A stretch of 64,000 bases of DNA from Microbacterium mangrovi (GCF_000802305.1 NZ_JTDK01000001.1:1-64000), one strand, 5' to 3'; shown: positions 17,281-26,750, counted from the first letter of the stretch. The notes: generated by a model from the sequence alone, not told the origin. Program-made: numbers and translations.

Positions 17281-17458
17281 GGATGACGTCGGGGGAGGAT
17301 GCCGGGCGGCGTGTCGTTCCTCCGCTCGTGGGATCTCCTCCGCCGCCGACGGCGGGTGGGGTCGTCGTGAGGGGAGGGGATGACGTCGGGGGAGGATGCC
17401 GGGCGGCGTGTCGGTCCTCCGCTCGTGGGATCTCCTCCGCCGGCGACGCGGCGGGTCG
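17281..17458. repeat. 97-bp tandem duplication in the hemA / deacylase divergent spacer
   Basis: GGATGACGTCGGGGGAGGAT occurs at 17281 and again at 17378, and the following ~80 bases are nearly identical (small differences such as GTTCC versus GGTCC and CCGCC versus CCGGC). It fills most of the 253-nt gap between two divergent genes, so it probably duplicates promoter or leader DNA of hemA. Confidence 0.85.
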
Positions 17459-17464
17459 TATGCT
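17459..17464 (+). promoter_or_regulatory. -10 box TATGCT that selects ATG 17472
   Basis: TATGCT ends 7 nt before ATG 17472 and overlaps the alternative ATG 17460, which would therefore be untranscribed. Confidence 0.5.
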
Positions 17465-17471
17465 CGCGACC

Positions 17472-18011
17472 ATGTGGACCTTCGCCGGAACCCTCGCCCC
17501 CGTGCCCGTGACCGACCGGCCGGACCTCGTCGCCGCACCGGTCGCCAGGGCGGTGGCCGGGATGCCGGATGCCGCACTCGTCGGCGTCGCCGCGATCGAC
17601 GCCGGACTGGCCGACACGGCGGCGTTCTGCGAGGCCTACGGCGTCGACCCGGCCGACGGGGCCAATTGCGTCGTCGTCAAGGGCAAACGGGCCGGGATCG
17701 TCCGCTACGCCGCGTGCCTGGTGCTTCCCACCACCCGCGCCGACGTGAACGGCGTGGTGCGCAGGCGCCTGGACGTGCGATCGGTGTCGTTCGCCCCGAT
17801 GGACGAGGCCGTCGAACTCACCGGCATGGAGTACGGGGGCATCACCCCGCTCGGTCTCCCGGCCGACTGGCCGATCCTGGTGGATGCCGCCGTGGCCGCC
17901 TCTCCCGGAGTGGTCATCGGGGCCGGCATCCGCGGCGCGAAGCTGTTCGCCCCGGGTCACGTGCTGGCGGCCCTCCCCGGCGCGGAGGTGATCGAGGGGC
18001 TCGGCCGCTGA
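17472..18011 (+). CDS. YbaK/EbsC-family aminoacyl-tRNA deacylase
   Basis: 179 residues. The family core is visible: [20 protein letters not shown] then KGK (the conserved Lys that contacts the aminoacyl ester), [35 protein letters not shown] and [14 protein letters not shown]. These proteins hydrolyse mischarged tRNAs (for example Ala- or Cys-tRNA-Pro); which one here is unknown. A few dozen bases separate it from hemE, which has its own start signals. Confidence 0.85.
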   Translation: MWTFAGTLAPVPVTDRPDLVAAPVARAVAGMPDAALVGVAAIDAGLADTAAFCEAYGVDPADGANCVVVKGKRAGIVRYAACLVLPTTRADVNGVVRRRLDVRSVSFAPMDEAVELTGMEYGGITPLGLPADWPILVDAAVAASPGVVIGAGIRGAKLFAPGHVLAALPGAEVIEGLGR

Positions 18012-18049
18012 GCGGCGGCCCCGCAGCCGGTCAGTGCGAGAATCGGAGC

Positions 18050-19090
18050 ATGCCTCACCCCGCTGATTCCCTGCTCGTCCGCGCCCTGCATGGGGAGCGC
18101 GGAACCCGCCCGCCGGTGTGGTTCATGCGGCAGGCCGGGCGGTCGCTGCCCGAGTACCGCGAGCTGCGCGTCGGCACGCGCATGCTGGATGCCTGCCTCA
18201 CCCCCGACCTCGCCGCCGAGATCACCCTGCAGCCGGTGCGCCGGCACCGGGTGGATGCCGCGGTGTTCTTCAGCGACATCGTCATCCCGCTGCGACTGGC
18301 CGGCATCGCGGTCGAGATCGAGCCCGGTCGGGGGCCCGTCTTCGAGAACCCGGTGCGCACCGCGGCCGACGTCGCCCGGGTCACCGCGATCGACCCCGAC
18401 GTCGTGGCGGCGAACGCGGCGCCGGTGCGGGACGCGGTGCGCCTGGTGGCATCCGAACTCGCCGCGACCGGCACACCGGTGATCGGCTTCGCGGGGGCGC
18501 CGTTCACCCTGGCCGCGTACCTCGTCGAGGGCGGTCCCAGCAAGGAGCACCTGCGCGCCCGCGCCATGATGCACGCCGACCCGGCGGCCTGGCACCGGCT
18601 GGCCGGGTGGCTCGCCGAGGTGTCGCGGCGGTTCCTCACCGCGCAGACCGAGGCCGGGGCATCCGCGGTGCAGCTGTTCGACTCGTGGGCGGGCTCGCTG
18701 TCGGCGGCCGACTACCGCGCGTTCGTCGCCCCGCATTCGCGCCGTGCGCTCGAGGGCGCGACCGTCCCCGCGATCCACTTCGGGGTCGGCACCGCGCACC
18801 TCCTGACCGACATGACGCTCGGCGGTGTCGCCGCCGGCGTCGGCATCGACTGGCGCACCCCGCTCGACACGGCCGCCGGCATCCTCGGCTCCGGCGTCAC
18901 GCTGCAGGGCAACGTCGATCCGGCTCTCCTCCAGGCGCCGTGGCCGGTGCTGGAGGCGCACGTGCGCGACGTCGTCGAGCGCGGGCGCGCGGCCCGGGCG
19001 CACATCGTCAACCTGGGCCACGGCGTTCCGCCCGAGGCCGACCCGACGGTGCTCACCCGCATCGTCGAGTTCGTGAAGGAGCTGCGCTGA
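18050..19090 (+). CDS. hemE: Uroporphyrinogen decarboxylase
   Basis: 346 residues. Signature [19 protein letters not shown] at residues ~22-40 binds substrate carboxylates through its Arg residues, and [17 protein letters not shown] is the second family block. Converts uroporphyrinogen III to coproporphyrinogen III. ATG 18050 is preceded by GGAG at close spacing. Its TGA overlaps the next ATG by one base (TGATG). First gene of the rightward heme operon. Confidence 0.97.
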   Translation: MPHPADSLLVRALHGERGTRPPVWFMRQAGRSLPEYRELRVGTRMLDACLTPDLAAEITLQPVRRHRVDAAVFFSDIVIPLRLAGIAVEIEPGRGPVFENPVRTAADVARVTAIDPDVVAANAAPVRDAVRLVASELAATGTPVIGFAGAPFTLAAYLVEGGPSKEHLRARAMMHADPAAWHRLAGWLAEVSRRFLTAQTEAGASAVQLFDSWAGSLSAADYRAFVAPHSRRALEGATVPAIHFGVGTAHLLTDMTLGGVAAGVGIDWRTPLDTAAGILGSGVTLQGNVDPALLQAPWPVLEAHVRDVVERGRAARAHIVNLGHGVPPEADPTVLTRIVEFVKELR

Positions 19091-20664
19091 TGACCGGTGT
19101 CGAGGGCCTGCCCGACCTCGAGGGGCTCACCGCGCGCGTGCACGAAACCCGCGTCGCCGTGATCGGCGGCGGGATGGCGGGGCTCGTCGCGGCCCTCGAG
19201 TTCGCGAAGGTCGGGCTGTCGGTGACGGTGTTCGAGGCCGACGACCACCTCGGCGGAACGGTGCGCTCGGCCGTCGTCGCCGGGGTGACGGTCGACGTCG
19301 GTGCGGAGAGTTACGCGACCCGCGGCGGCACCGTGCGCGCGCTCGTCGACGAACTCGGACTCGGCGACGCGGTCGTCACCCCGTCCGCGGGCGGCGCGTG
19401 GGTCGCCGGCCTCGCCGCCGACGGCAAGGGTCCGGATGCCGCGCCCCTCCCGACCGGCGGCGTGCTCGGCATCCCGGCCAACCCGTGGGATCCGGCCGTG
19501 GTGCGCATCATCGGCCGCAAGGGGGCCTGGCGCGCGTACCTCGACCGGCTGCGTCCGCCTCTGACGATCGGCGTCGACCGGAGCCTCGGGCACCTGGTGC
19601 GCGGACGCATGGGGGAGGCCGTGCTCGACAAGCTCGTGGCCCCGGTGACCAGCGGGGTGTACTCGGCCCGCCCTGACGACATCGACGTGGAGCTCGCCGC
19701 GCCGGGACTCTCCGCCGCGCTGACCCGCGCCGGGTCGCTGTCGGGCGCCGTGGGCAACCTGCGCGCCGGTGCCGCGGCCAAGGGCGCCAAGGCGCCGGGG
19801 TCGGCGGTGGAGGGCATCGAGGGCGGCATGTTCCGGCTCGTCGAGGCGATCCGCGCGCGGCTCGAGGCCCTCGAGGTCGACCTGCGCACCGCGGCGCCGG
19901 TCGCCGCCCTGGAGCGCGACGGCGAGAAGTGGCGGGTGGTTCCCGCCGCCGCCCCCAGCGCCGAAATCGGAGAATCGGCCGAGATTCGGATCCCCGAGCC
20001 CGAGGCATCCGAATCCGACGCGATTCTCCCGCGAACCGTGGCGGAGCAGCCGTTCGACGCCGTGATCGTCGCCACCCCGGAGGCGGTCGCCCGGCAGCTG
20101 CTCGCCCCGCACGCGGCCCTGCCGACGGCGGCCCCGACCGTGCCGCCCGTGGTGGAGATCGTCACGCTGGTCGTGGACGCGCCCGCGCTGGATGCCGCTC
20201 CCCGCGGCACCGGCGTGCTCACCGTCCCCGGCTCCCACACCGCGAAGGCGCTCACCCACTCCACCGCGAAGTGGGAGTGGGTCCGGGCCGCCGCCGGCGG
20301 CGCGCACGTCGTGCGCGTGTCGTTCGGCGCCCAGGGCGAGGCGCCCGCCACGGAGGGACTCGACGACGAGGCGGCCGCCCGGCTCGCGGCGTCCGAGGCA
20401 TCCGCCCTGCTCGGGGTCGATCTCGGTGCCGTCCGCGGACTCCATCGCGCCCGGTTCGTCCAGTCGCAGCCGGCCTCCGTGCTCGGGCGGGCCGAATACA
20501 CCGGCCGCGCGCGGGCGGCGATCACCCGGGTCGCCGGTCTCGGCGCCGCGGGCGCGTGGCTGTCCGGCACCGGGCTCGCCCAGGTCGTCCCGGATGCCGC
20601 GGCGGAGGCCGACCGGGTGCGCGCCGCCCTCCTGTGGGGACGCTCCGAGGGTGCGGCGGAATAG
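19090..20664 (+). CDS. hemG: Coproporphyrinogen/protoporphyrinogen III oxidase (FAD)
   Basis: 524 residues. FAD Rossmann motif VAVIGGGMAGLVAALEF (~residues 18-34), FEADDHLGGTVRS, VDVGAESYATRGG; C-terminal LFAD-side GAWLSGTGLAQVVPDA. HemY/CgoX-type enzyme; with hemQ in the same operon the substrate is expected to be coproporphyrinogen III, giving coproporphyrin III. Odd feature: residues ~285-318 (PSAEIGESAEIRIPEPEASE and on) form a polar Glu/Ser/Pro-rich insertion encoded by a nested palindrome at 19969-20029, probably a solvent loop created by a repeat insertion. Confidence 0.93.
   Translation: MTGVEGLPDLEGLTARVHETRVAVIGGGMAGLVAALEFAKVGLSVTVFEADDHLGGTVRSAVVAGVTVDVGAESYATRGGTVRALVDELGLGDAVVTPSAGGAWVAGLAADGKGPDAAPLPTGGVLGIPANPWDPAVVRIIGRKGAWRAYLDRLRPPLTIGVDRSLGHLVRGRMGEAVLDKLVAPVTSGVYSARPDDIDVELAAPGLSAALTRAGSLSGAVGNLRAGAAAKGAKAPGSAVEGIEGGMFRLVEAIRARLEALEVDLRTAAPVAALERDGEKWRVVPAAAPSAEIGESAEIRIPEPEASESDAILPRTVAEQPFDAVIVATPEAVARQLLAPHAALPTAAPTVPPVVEIVTLVVDAPALDAAPRGTGVLTVPGSHTAKALTHSTAKWEWVRAAAGGAHVVRVSFGAQGEAPATEGLDDEAAARLAASEASALLGVDLGAVRGLHRARFVQSQPASVLGRAEYTGRARAAITRVAGLGAAGAWLSGTGLAQVVPDAAAEADRVRAALLWGRSEGAAE
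19969..20029. repeat. Nested palindrome inside hemG
   Basis: GGAGAATC (19969) pairs with GATTCTCC (20022), and inside it GATTCGGAT (19983) pairs with ATCCGAATC (20007). The segment is less GC-rich than the surrounding gene and stays in frame. Confidence 0.6.
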
Positions 20665-20687
20665 ATGCCCGAATCGGAATATAGGGC

Positions 20688-20693
20688 TACTCT
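20688..20693 (+). promoter_or_regulatory. Internal -10 box TACTCT
   Basis: In the 58-nt gap after hemG, the only clear gap in the operon. A strong GGTGAGGAG Shine-Dalgarno follows before ATG 20723. The local sequence is AT-richer. It could give hemG-independent expression of the genes downstream. Confidence 0.35.
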
Positions 20694-20722
20694 GGGGGGA
20701 CACACGAGGTGAGGAGACCCCA

Positions 20723-21100
20723 ATGAGGGGCAAAGTCGGACTTGTCATCGGTCTCGGAGTCGGGTACGTGCTCGGCACCCGTGCGGGCCGCGAACGCTAC
20801 GAACAGATCAAGCTCCAGGCCGAGAAGGTGTGGAACCTGCCGCCCGTGCAGGAGCAGGTCGGCAAGGTGCAGGATGCCGCCAAGTCCGCCCTGATGGCGC
20901 TGCCGACCGCGGTGTGGAACAGTGCGGTGAAGGTCACCAGGGCCACCACCGGCTCCAGCAGAACCCCCGGTGAGCGGCTGGATGCCGGACTCGACGCCGC
21001 CCAGGACGCGGCCGACGACGTCGCCGCCGCGGCCGAGGCGGCAGCCGCCGACGTGAAGAAGCGCGTCGGCTCGGTCGACGACGCGACCGACGGGAAGTGA
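20723..21100 (+). CDS. YtxH-like small membrane-associated protein
   Basis: 125 residues. The N-terminal Gly-rich hydrophobic stretch (VGLVIGLGVGYVLGTRAGRERYEQI) is the YtxH signature: one membrane helix followed by a charged amphipathic helix. The rest is Ala/Asp-rich and helical (residues 85-115). Function unknown. First of three small envelope genes placed between hemG and hemQ. Confidence 0.8.
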   Translation: MRGKVGLVIGLGVGYVLGTRAGRERYEQIKLQAEKVWNLPPVQEQVGKVQDAAKSALMALPTAVWNSAVKVTRATTGSSRTPGERLDAGLDAAQDAADDVAAAAEAAAADVKKRVGSVDDATDGK

Positions 21101-21101
21101 C

Positions 21102-21518
21102 ATGACGCCGCGCGGCTATCGGGATCGGGCGGACGACAGCCTGTTCACCCTGATCGGCGAGGTCCCCGAGCTCGTCAAGGCCTTGGTCATGGCCGAGATC
21201 GATCAGGCCAAGCTCTGGCTCAAGCGCACCGCCAAGGACGGCGGGATCGGCGCGGCCTGGACAATGGGCGCGCTGTTCGTCCTTTTCTGGAGCATCCCGG
21301 CTTTCGGCGCGTTCTGCATCATCGGACTCTCGTCGTGGTGGCCGGCCTGGCTGGCATCGCTCGTCGTGTTCGTCGTGATGCTGCTCGTCGTCGGCGTGCT
21401 CGCGCTGCTGGGCGTGCTCCGCTTCCGGCGGCTGGCCAAGCGCGAGAACCCCGCCCAGTCGGTGGCGAAGGACGCCGCGATCATCCAAGACGTGAAGGAC
21501 ACGGCCGATGACTTCTGA
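21102..21518 (+). CDS. Phage-holin-superfamily membrane protein (DUF1469 type)
   Basis: 138 residues. Cytosolic amphipathic start (SLFTLIGEVPELVKALVMAE), two long hydrophobic segments (~residues 49-70 and 76-103) and a charged tail. The pattern matches the actinobacterial 'putative holin superfamily III' proteins that are chromosomal and not tied to prophages. No phage genes are nearby. Overlaps the next gene by 11 nt. Confidence 0.85.
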   Translation: MTPRGYRDRADDSLFTLIGEVPELVKALVMAEIDQAKLWLKRTAKDGGIGAAWTMGALFVLFWSIPAFGAFCIIGLSSWWPAWLASLVVFVVMLLVVGVLALLGVLRFRRLAKRENPAQSVAKDAAIIQDVKDTADDF

Positions 21519-21792
21519 TTCCCTGGCGCCGATCCCGCGCACGGCCGTCCCGGACGACATCACCGATCCGGTCGAGCGCGCCCGCGCCGAGCTCAAGGCG
21601 GCGCTGCTGGCGATCGAAGAGAAGGGCAACCTGCCCCGGCGCGCCGCCGTGGCGGCCGAGAACAAGGTGGCGCAGTTCCGCCGCCTCGCCGGCCAGAGCC
21701 CCGCGGCGGCGGCCGCCGTGGTGGTCGGTGTCGCCGCCGTGGTCGGCGGGACCGTGTGGGGCTTCGTGTCCCTCTACACCCGCAAGCGCTGA
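21508..21792 (+). CDS. DUF3618-like small membrane protein
   Basis: 94 residues. DPVERARAELKAALLAIEEK is the DUF3618 N-terminal helix; one membrane segment near residues 70-90 (AAAVVVGVAAVVGGTVWGFV) ends in a basic tail. With the YtxH-like and holin-like genes it forms a recurrent actinobacterial trio of unknown function. Confidence 0.8.
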   Translation: MTSDSLAPIPRTAVPDDITDPVERARAELKAALLAIEEKGNLPRRAAVAAENKVAQFRRLAGQSPAAAAAVVVGVAAVVGGTVWGFVSLYTRKR

Positions 21793-21826
21793 ATCCGTCC
21801 ACAGGTCGCGATGCAAGACTGGGGGC

Positions 21827-22480
21827 ATGACTGCCTTCACTCTCTGGTCTGTGCTGCGCCGTGACCCGGAACGTCCCGTCACCGAGTCCGACCCGACGGA
21901 GCTCGCCGACATCGCGGAGCTGATCGAGGCCGGCGGGGTCACGATCCGCGGGTTCTACGACGTGAGCGGCCTGCGCGCCGACGCCGACCTGATGATCTGG
22001 CTCCACGGCGAAAGCGCCGAGGAGCTGCAGCGCGATCTGCGGCGCCTGCGCCGCACCGAGCTGCTGAAGAACCTCCTTCCCACCTGGAACGCGATGGGGG
22101 TGCACCGCGACGCCGAGTTCAACCGCGCCCACGTCCCGGGCTTCCTGCGTGGGATCGAGCCCAAGCAGTGGCTGACCGTGTACCCCTTCGTGCGCAGCTA
22201 CGACTGGTACCTGCTTCCCGAAGAGGACCGCAGCCGGATGCTGCGCGACCACGGCCGCAAGGGCGCCGCGTTCACGAACGTCGTCGCGAACACCGTCGCC
22301 GCCTTCGCCCTCGGCGACTACGAGTGGGTGCTGCCGATGGAGGCCGACGAGCTGACCGACCTCGTCGACATGATGCGCGACCTGCGGTACACCGAGGCGC
22401 GGCTGCACGTGCGCGAGGAGCTGCCGTTCTACACGGGCCGGCGTATCGAGGTGCATGAGATCGCGGACGTGCTGCAGTGA
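21827..22480 (+). CDS. hemQ: Coproheme decarboxylase (HemQ/ChdC)
   Basis: 217 residues. Chlorite-dismutase fold: TIRGFYDVSGLRADADLMIW, MGVHRDAEFNRAHVPGFLRG, FVRSYDWYLLPEEDR (the conserved Tyr used as a radical) and GRKGAAFTNVVANTVAAFAL, close to the actinobacterial ChdC clade. Uses H2O2 to decarboxylate coproheme III to heme b, so this organism uses the coproporphyrin-dependent route. ATG 21827 is taken; its stop overlaps hemC (GTGA). The ferrochelatase needed before this step is not in the window. Confidence 0.96.
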   Translation: MTAFTLWSVLRRDPERPVTESDPTELADIAELIEAGGVTIRGFYDVSGLRADADLMIWLHGESAEELQRDLRRLRRTELLKNLLPTWNAMGVHRDAEFNRAHVPGFLRGIEPKQWLTVYPFVRSYDWYLLPEEDRSRMLRDHGRKGAAFTNVVANTVAAFALGDYEWVLPMEADELTDLVDMMRDLRYTEARLHVREELPFYTGRRIEVHEIADVLQ

Positions 22481-23520
22481 CGATCCGGCTCGGCACGCGT
22501 CGCAGCGCTCTCGCGATGGCGCAGTCGCAGCAGGTCGCCGACCGCCTCGCCGCCGTCTCCGGGCGCGAGGTGGTGCTGGTGCCGATCACGTCCGAGGGCG
22601 ACGTGAACCGGGCATCCCTGGCGACGCTCGGCGGCCGGGGCGTGTTCGCCACCCGCCTGCGTGAGGCGCTCCTGGCGGGGGAGTGCGACGTGCTCGTGCA
22701 CTCGCTCAAAGACCTCCCGACCGCACCGGCGCCCGGGCTCGTGATCGCGGCGACGCCGCAGCGCCAGGATGCCCGCGACGTGGTCATCACCCGCGACGGC
22801 ACGCCGCTCGCCGAGCTGCACGGCTCGGTCGGGACGGGATCGCCGCGCCGGGTCGCGCAGGTGCACGAGTTCAACCCGCGCGTGCGCGTCGCCGACCTGC
22901 GCGGCAACGTCGACTCGCGCCTCGGCCGGGTGCGCGACGCCGAGCTGGATGCCGTCATCCTCGCCGCCGCCGGGCTCAACAGGCTGGGGGATGCCGATCC
23001 CCTCGGCGGTCTGCACGTCGAACCGCTGGGACTGGCCGAGTGGCCGACCGCCCCCGGGCAGGGCTCGCTCGCCGTCGAGGTGCGCGAGGGGTCCGATCTC
23101 GAAGGCGTCGTCGCGGCGCTCGACGATGCCGACACCCGCACGGCGGTCGACGCCGAGCGGGCGGTGCTCGCCGCGCTCGACGGAGGATGCGCCGCACCCG
23201 TCGGCGTGCATGCGTCGGTGACGGTCCCCACGACCCCTCCACGCGCCGCTGGCGCGTCGCGCGGAGCCTCCGGTCGCGTGGGCCCAAACACGCTGCGCAT
23301 CCGGGCCATCGTCTATTCGTCCGATGGACGCCGGCGGATCGGGGAGGACCAGACCTTCAGCCTGCCGGAGGCGTATGCTCAGGACAAAGGCAGTGGCAAT
23401 GGAGCGGATGCTGTCGTCGGCGCGAACCCGATCAGCGCACGAAAAGCCGGATTCGACGTCGCTCGTCGGCTGCTCGATCGAGGGGCGGCCGACCTGGTAC
23501 CCCGAGAGTCGACCCCATGA
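22477..23520 (+). CDS. hemC: Porphobilinogen deaminase (hydroxymethylbilane synthase)
   Basis: 347 residues. RLGTRRSALAMAQSQQVADR, HSLKDLPT, GTGSPRRVAQ and RGNVDSRLGRV line the active site; the dipyrromethane-cofactor Cys is in LDGGCAAPVGVHA. It polymerises four porphobilinogens. An Ala/Gly/Arg/Pro loop after residue ~248 (TTPPRAAGASRGASGRVGPN) is not part of the normal fold and is encoded by a GC-rich, partly palindromic stretch. Overlaps hemD by 4 nt (ATGA). Confidence 0.97.
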   Translation: MTIRLGTRRSALAMAQSQQVADRLAAVSGREVVLVPITSEGDVNRASLATLGGRGVFATRLREALLAGECDVLVHSLKDLPTAPAPGLVIAATPQRQDARDVVITRDGTPLAELHGSVGTGSPRRVAQVHEFNPRVRVADLRGNVDSRLGRVRDAELDAVILAAAGLNRLGDADPLGGLHVEPLGLAEWPTAPGQGSLAVEVREGSDLEGVVAALDDADTRTAVDAERAVLAALDGGCAAPVGVHASVTVPTTPPRAAGASRGASGRVGPNTLRIRAIVYSSDGRRRIGEDQTFSLPEAYAQDKGSGNGADAVVGANPISARKAGFDVARRLLDRGAADLVPRESTP

Positions 23521-24341
23521 ATACAGCCCCCCGATGGCACTTCGGACATGAAGCGTCCGGATCCCACGCGTCCGACGGCGACCCCAAGCCGCTCGCCGGC
23601 TTCCGCGTGCTCGTTCCGCGCGGCGGCCCGTGGGGCGACAGCGTCGCGGCGACGTTGCGCGGCCTGGGCGCCGTTCCGGTGATCGCGCCGCTCATCAACT
23701 TCGCGCCGACCGACGACCTGCCCACGCTCGAGGCGGCCCTGAACGATCTCGCCGCCGGGCGCTTCGACTGGCTGACGATGACCTCGGCGACCACGGTCGA
23801 CGTGCTGTTCGCCTACCGCGCGGTGATCCCCGCGCACACCAAGGTCGCGGCGGTCGGCGAGACCACCGCCGCCGCGCTGCAGGCGGTCGGCTACCGGGTC
23901 GATCTGGTGCCCGCGCGCGACAACTCGGCATCCGGCATGGCCGACGACCTCATCGCCGCCGAGCCAGAGCCGCGCGACATCCTGACCCTGCGCAGCGAGA
24001 TCGCCAAGCCGGTGCTCACCCGCCGGCTCATCGAGGCCGGCCACCGGGTGCGCAGCGTCGTGGCGTACCGCACCGTCGGCGTGCCGGTCACCGAGCGCAT
24101 CGCAGACGACGTGGCCTCCGGGCGCATCAACGCGATCCTCGTGACGAGCGGGTCGGTGGCCGAGCAGGTCCGCACCCAGTTCCCCGACATCCCCGATTCG
24201 ACCGTGATCGCCGCGATCGGCCCGCGCACCGAGAAGGACGCCCGGCGCATCGGCCTGCCCATCGATGCGGTCGCCGAGCAGCAGACCATCGATGCGCTGA
24301 TCGACGCTCTCAGCAGATTCACGCCCCAGGAGCAGCCGTGA
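23517..24341 (+). CDS. hemD: Uroporphyrinogen-III synthase
   Basis: 274 residues. Two-domain Hem[78 protein letters not shown] and [15 protein letters not shown]. Cyclises hydroxymethylbilane with inversion of ring D. Low sequence conservation is normal for this enzyme; operon position makes the call secure. Overlaps hemB by 4 nt. Confidence 0.95.
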   Translation: MNTAPRWHFGHEASGSHASDGDPKPLAGFRVLVPRGGPWGDSVAATLRGLGAVPVIAPLINFAPTDDLPTLEAALNDLAAGRFDWLTMTSATTVDVLFAYRAVIPAHTKVAAVGETTAAALQAVGYRVDLVPARDNSASGMADDLIAAEPEPRDILTLRSEIAKPVLTRRLIEAGHRVRSVVAYRTVGVPVTERIADDVASGRINAILVTSGSVAEQVRTQFPDIPDSTVIAAIGPRTEKDARRIGLPIDAVAEQQTIDALIDALSRFTPQEQP

Positions 24342-25321
24342 GCTTTCCCGTCCACCGCCCTCGTCGCCTGCGCCAATCACCCGCCGTCCGGCGTCTCGTG
24401 AGCGAGACCGACGCCGTTCCCCGGCGCCTGGTGCTGCCGCTGTTCGTGCGCGAGGGGCTCGCCGAGCCGGTGCCGATCGGATCGATGCCGGGTGTGGTGC
24501 AGCACACGATGGACTCGCTCCGCCGTGCTGCGACCGATGCCGCGGAGGTCGGCGTCGGCGGCGTGATGCTGTTCGGCGTGCCCGCGGTGCGCGACGCGCA
24601 GGGCTCCGGAGCAGACGACCCGAACGGCATCCTGAACCTCGCGACGACCGCGCTCGCACAGGAGGTCGGTGACGCGCTGGTCGTGCAGACCGACCTGTGC
24701 CTGGACGAGTTCACCGACCACGGCCACTGCGGCGTGCTCGCGCCGGACGGCACGGTCGACAACGACGCCAGCCTCGAACGGTACGCCTCGATGGCGCTCG
24801 CGCAGGCGCGTGCCGGGTCGGCGATGCTGGGCCTGTCGGGGATGATGGACGGCCAGGTCGGGCACGTGCGCGCCGCGCTGGATGCCGAGGGCTTCACCGA
24901 CACGCTGATCCTGGCCTATTCGGCCAAGTACGCGGGTGCGTTCTACGGACCGTTCCGCGAGGCCGTCGACTCGCAGCTGAAGGGCGACCGCCGCACCTAC
25001 CAGATGGATCCCGGCAACGCGCGCGAGGGGGTGCGCGAGGCGCTCCTCGACGTCGACGAGGGCGCGGACGTCGTGATGGTCAAGCCGGCGCTGCCGTACC
25101 TGGACGTGCTCGCCGAGGTGCGGGCATCCGTCGACGTGCCGGTGTGGGCCTACCAGGTGTCCGGCGAGTACGCCATGGTGGAGGCGGCCGCAGCGAACGG
25201 CTGGATCGACCGCCGCGGCGCGATCCTCGAGTCGCTCACCGCGATCCGCCGGGCCGGTGCCGACGTGATCCTCACCTACTGGGCCGCCGAAGCCGCCCGC
25301 TGGCTTTCCCCCGGTCGTTGA
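24338..25321 (+). CDS. hemB: Porphobilinogen synthase (delta-aminolevulinic acid dehydratase)
   Basis: 327 residues from GTG. Schiff-base lysines lie in [15 protein letters not shown] and [10 protein letters not shown]. The metal site reads [14 protein letters not shown]: a mixed form in which the middle Cys of the zinc motif (DxCxC) is Asp while the other Cys remain, as in several actinobacteria. The last codons and the stop come from palindrome B: the reading frame ends Gly-Arg-stop inside CGGTCGTTGAGC. This implies that the original 3' end was replaced or trimmed when the repeat arrived. Confidence 0.97.
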   Translation: MSFPVHRPRRLRQSPAVRRLVSETDAVPRRLVLPLFVREGLAEPVPIGSMPGVVQHTMDSLRRAATDAAEVGVGGVMLFGVPAVRDAQGSGADDPNGILNLATTALAQEVGDALVVQTDLCLDEFTDHGHCGVLAPDGTVDNDASLERYASMALAQARAGSAMLGLSGMMDGQVGHVRAALDAEGFTDTLILAYSAKYAGAFYGPFREAVDSQLKGDRRTYQMDPGNAREGVREALLDVDEGADVVMVKPALPYLDVLAEVRASVDVPVWAYQVSGEYAMVEAAAANGWIDRRGAILESLTAIRRAGADVILTYWAAEAARWLSPGR

Positions 25322-25400
25322 GCGAGCGAAGCGAGTCGAAACGCACGGACATCCGAACGGTGCGTTTCGTCTCGTCGCTTCGCTCCTCGCTCAACGACCG
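25312..25400. repeat. Palindromic repeat family B between hemB and hemL
   Basis: Almost perfect 89-nt palindrome. CGGTCGTTGAGCGAG with AAGCGAGTCGAAACGCAC on the left mirrors GTGCGTTTCGTCTCG with CTCGCTCAACGACCG on the right, with a short central loop. It supplies the hemB stop codon and could act as an mRNA hairpin or attenuator between hemB and hemL. Confidence 0.9.
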
Positions 25401-25424
25401 ACCACGACCATGGAGATGAACGTG

Positions 25425-26750
25425 ATGACTGACCGCAACGACACCCTGTTCGACAAGGCCCGCCAGGTGATCCCCGGCGGCGTGAACTCGCCGGTGCGCG
25501 CCTTCGGGTCGGTCGGCGGATCGCCCCGCTTCGTGACCAGCGCGCAGGGCGCCACCATCACGGATGCCGCCGGTCGCACCTACATCGACCTGGTCGCCTC
25601 GTGGGGCCCCGCCCTCATCGGGCACGCGCACCCGCAGGTGGTCGAGGTCGTGCAGGATGCCGCGGCCCGCGGCCTGTCGTTCGGCGCTCCCACCGAGGGC
25701 GAGGTGGAGCTCGCCGAGCTCATCGCCGGACGCGTGGTGTCGGGCGAGCACCGCCCGGTGGACCGCGTGCGCCTGGTCTCGACCGGCACCGAGGCGACGA
25801 TGACCGCGATCCGCCTCGCCCGCGGCTACACCGGCCGCGACCTGCTCGTGAAGTTCGCCGGGCACTACCACGGGCACTCCGACGGGCTGCTCGCCGCAGC
25901 CGGTTCCGGCGTCGCCACCCTCGCGCTTCCCGGCTCGGCCGGCGTGCCCGCGCCGATCGCCGCGCAGACGCTCGTGCTCCCCTACAACGACCTCGACGCC
26001 GTGCAGGAGGCGTTCGCGGTGCACGGCGACCGGATCGCCGCCGTCATCGTCGAGGCCTCCGCGGCGAACATGGGCATCGTCGCGCCGCTGCCGGGCTTCA
26101 ACGCGGCCCTGGCCGACATCGCGCACGCGCACGGCGCCCTGCTGATCCTCGACGAGGTGCTCACCGGCTTCCGCGTGCACCCCGCCGGGTTCTGGGGTCT
26201 GCAGCAGGCGGCCGGCGAGACCTACACGCCCGACATCTTCACGTTCGGCAAGGTCGTGGGCGGTGGGATGCCCCTCGCCGCCCTCGGCGGTCGCGCCGAG
26301 GTCATGGACGCCCTGGCGCCGGTCGGCCCGGTCTACCAGGCCGGCACGCTGTCGGGCAATCCGCTGTCGGTCGCCGCGGGCATCGCGACGCTGAACCTCG
26401 CGACCCCGGAGGTCTATGCGCGGGTCGATGCGGCATCCTCCGTGCTCGCCCACGCCCTCGACGAGGCCCTGGAGGACGCCGGGGTGGTGCACGCGGTGCC
26501 GCGCGCCGGCAACCTGTTCGGTCTCGTGTTCCGCGCCGACGTGCCGGTCGACTACGCACAGGCGCAGGACCAGGAGTCGTTCCGCTACGCGCCGTTCTTC
26601 CACGCGATGCTGGATGCCGGCGTCTCGCTGCCGCCGAGCGTGTTCGAGGCCTGGTTCCTCACCGCCGCGCACGACGACGAGGTGCTCGGCCGCGTGATCG
26701 ACGCCCTGCCCGCCGCCGCCCGCGCCGCGGCCGGGGCCGTCCGCCCGTGA
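25425..26750 (+). CDS. hemL: Glutamate-1-semialdehyde 2,1-aminomutase
   Basis: 441 residues. PLP enzyme: [55 protein letters not shown] and the PLP lysine in [18 protein letters not shown]. Makes 5-aminolevulinate from the HemA product. ATG 25425 ([12 protein letters not shown]) is chosen because GGAGATG lies ~9 nt upstream; ATG 25410 has no ribosome site. Its stop overlaps cofD (GTGA). Confidence 0.97.
   Translation: MTDRNDTLFDKARQVIPGGVNSPVRAFGSVGGSPRFVTSAQGATITDAAGRTYIDLVASWGPALIGHAHPQVVEVVQDAAARGLSFGAPTEGEVELAELIAGRVVSGEHRPVDRVRLVSTGTEATMTAIRLARGYTGRDLLVKFAGHYHGHSDGLLAAAGSGVATLALPGSAGVPAPIAAQTLVLPYNDLDAVQEAFAVHGDRIAAVIVEASAANMGIVAPLPGFNAALADIAHAHGALLILDEVLTGFRVHPAGFWGLQQAAGETYTPDIFTFGKVVGGGMPLAALGGRAEVMDALAPVGPVYQAGTLSGNPLSVAAGIATLNLATPEVYARVDAASSVLAHALDEALEDAGVVHAVPRAGNLFGLVFRADVPVDYAQAQDQESFRYAPFFHAMLDAGVSLPPSVFEAWFLTAAHDDEVLGRVIDALPAAARAAAGAVRP

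Noticed and set aside
17281..17458. Possible CRISPR array
   Set aside because: Only two 97-nt units in direct contact, with no short repeat/spacer alternation and no cas genes.
21102..21518. Prophage remnant suggested by the holin-like gene
   Set aside because: No other phage gene nearby; such proteins are ordinary chromosomal genes in actinobacteria and here sit inside the heme operon.
23230..23285. Repeat insertion in hemC
   Set aside because: The Ala/Gly/Arg loop is odd, but the inverted pairing is imperfect and no second copy is seen in the window, so it is only noted in the gene entry.
25410..25424. hemL start at ATG 25410
   Set aside because: No ribosome site before it; GGAG overlaps this ATG at the right distance for ATG 25425.
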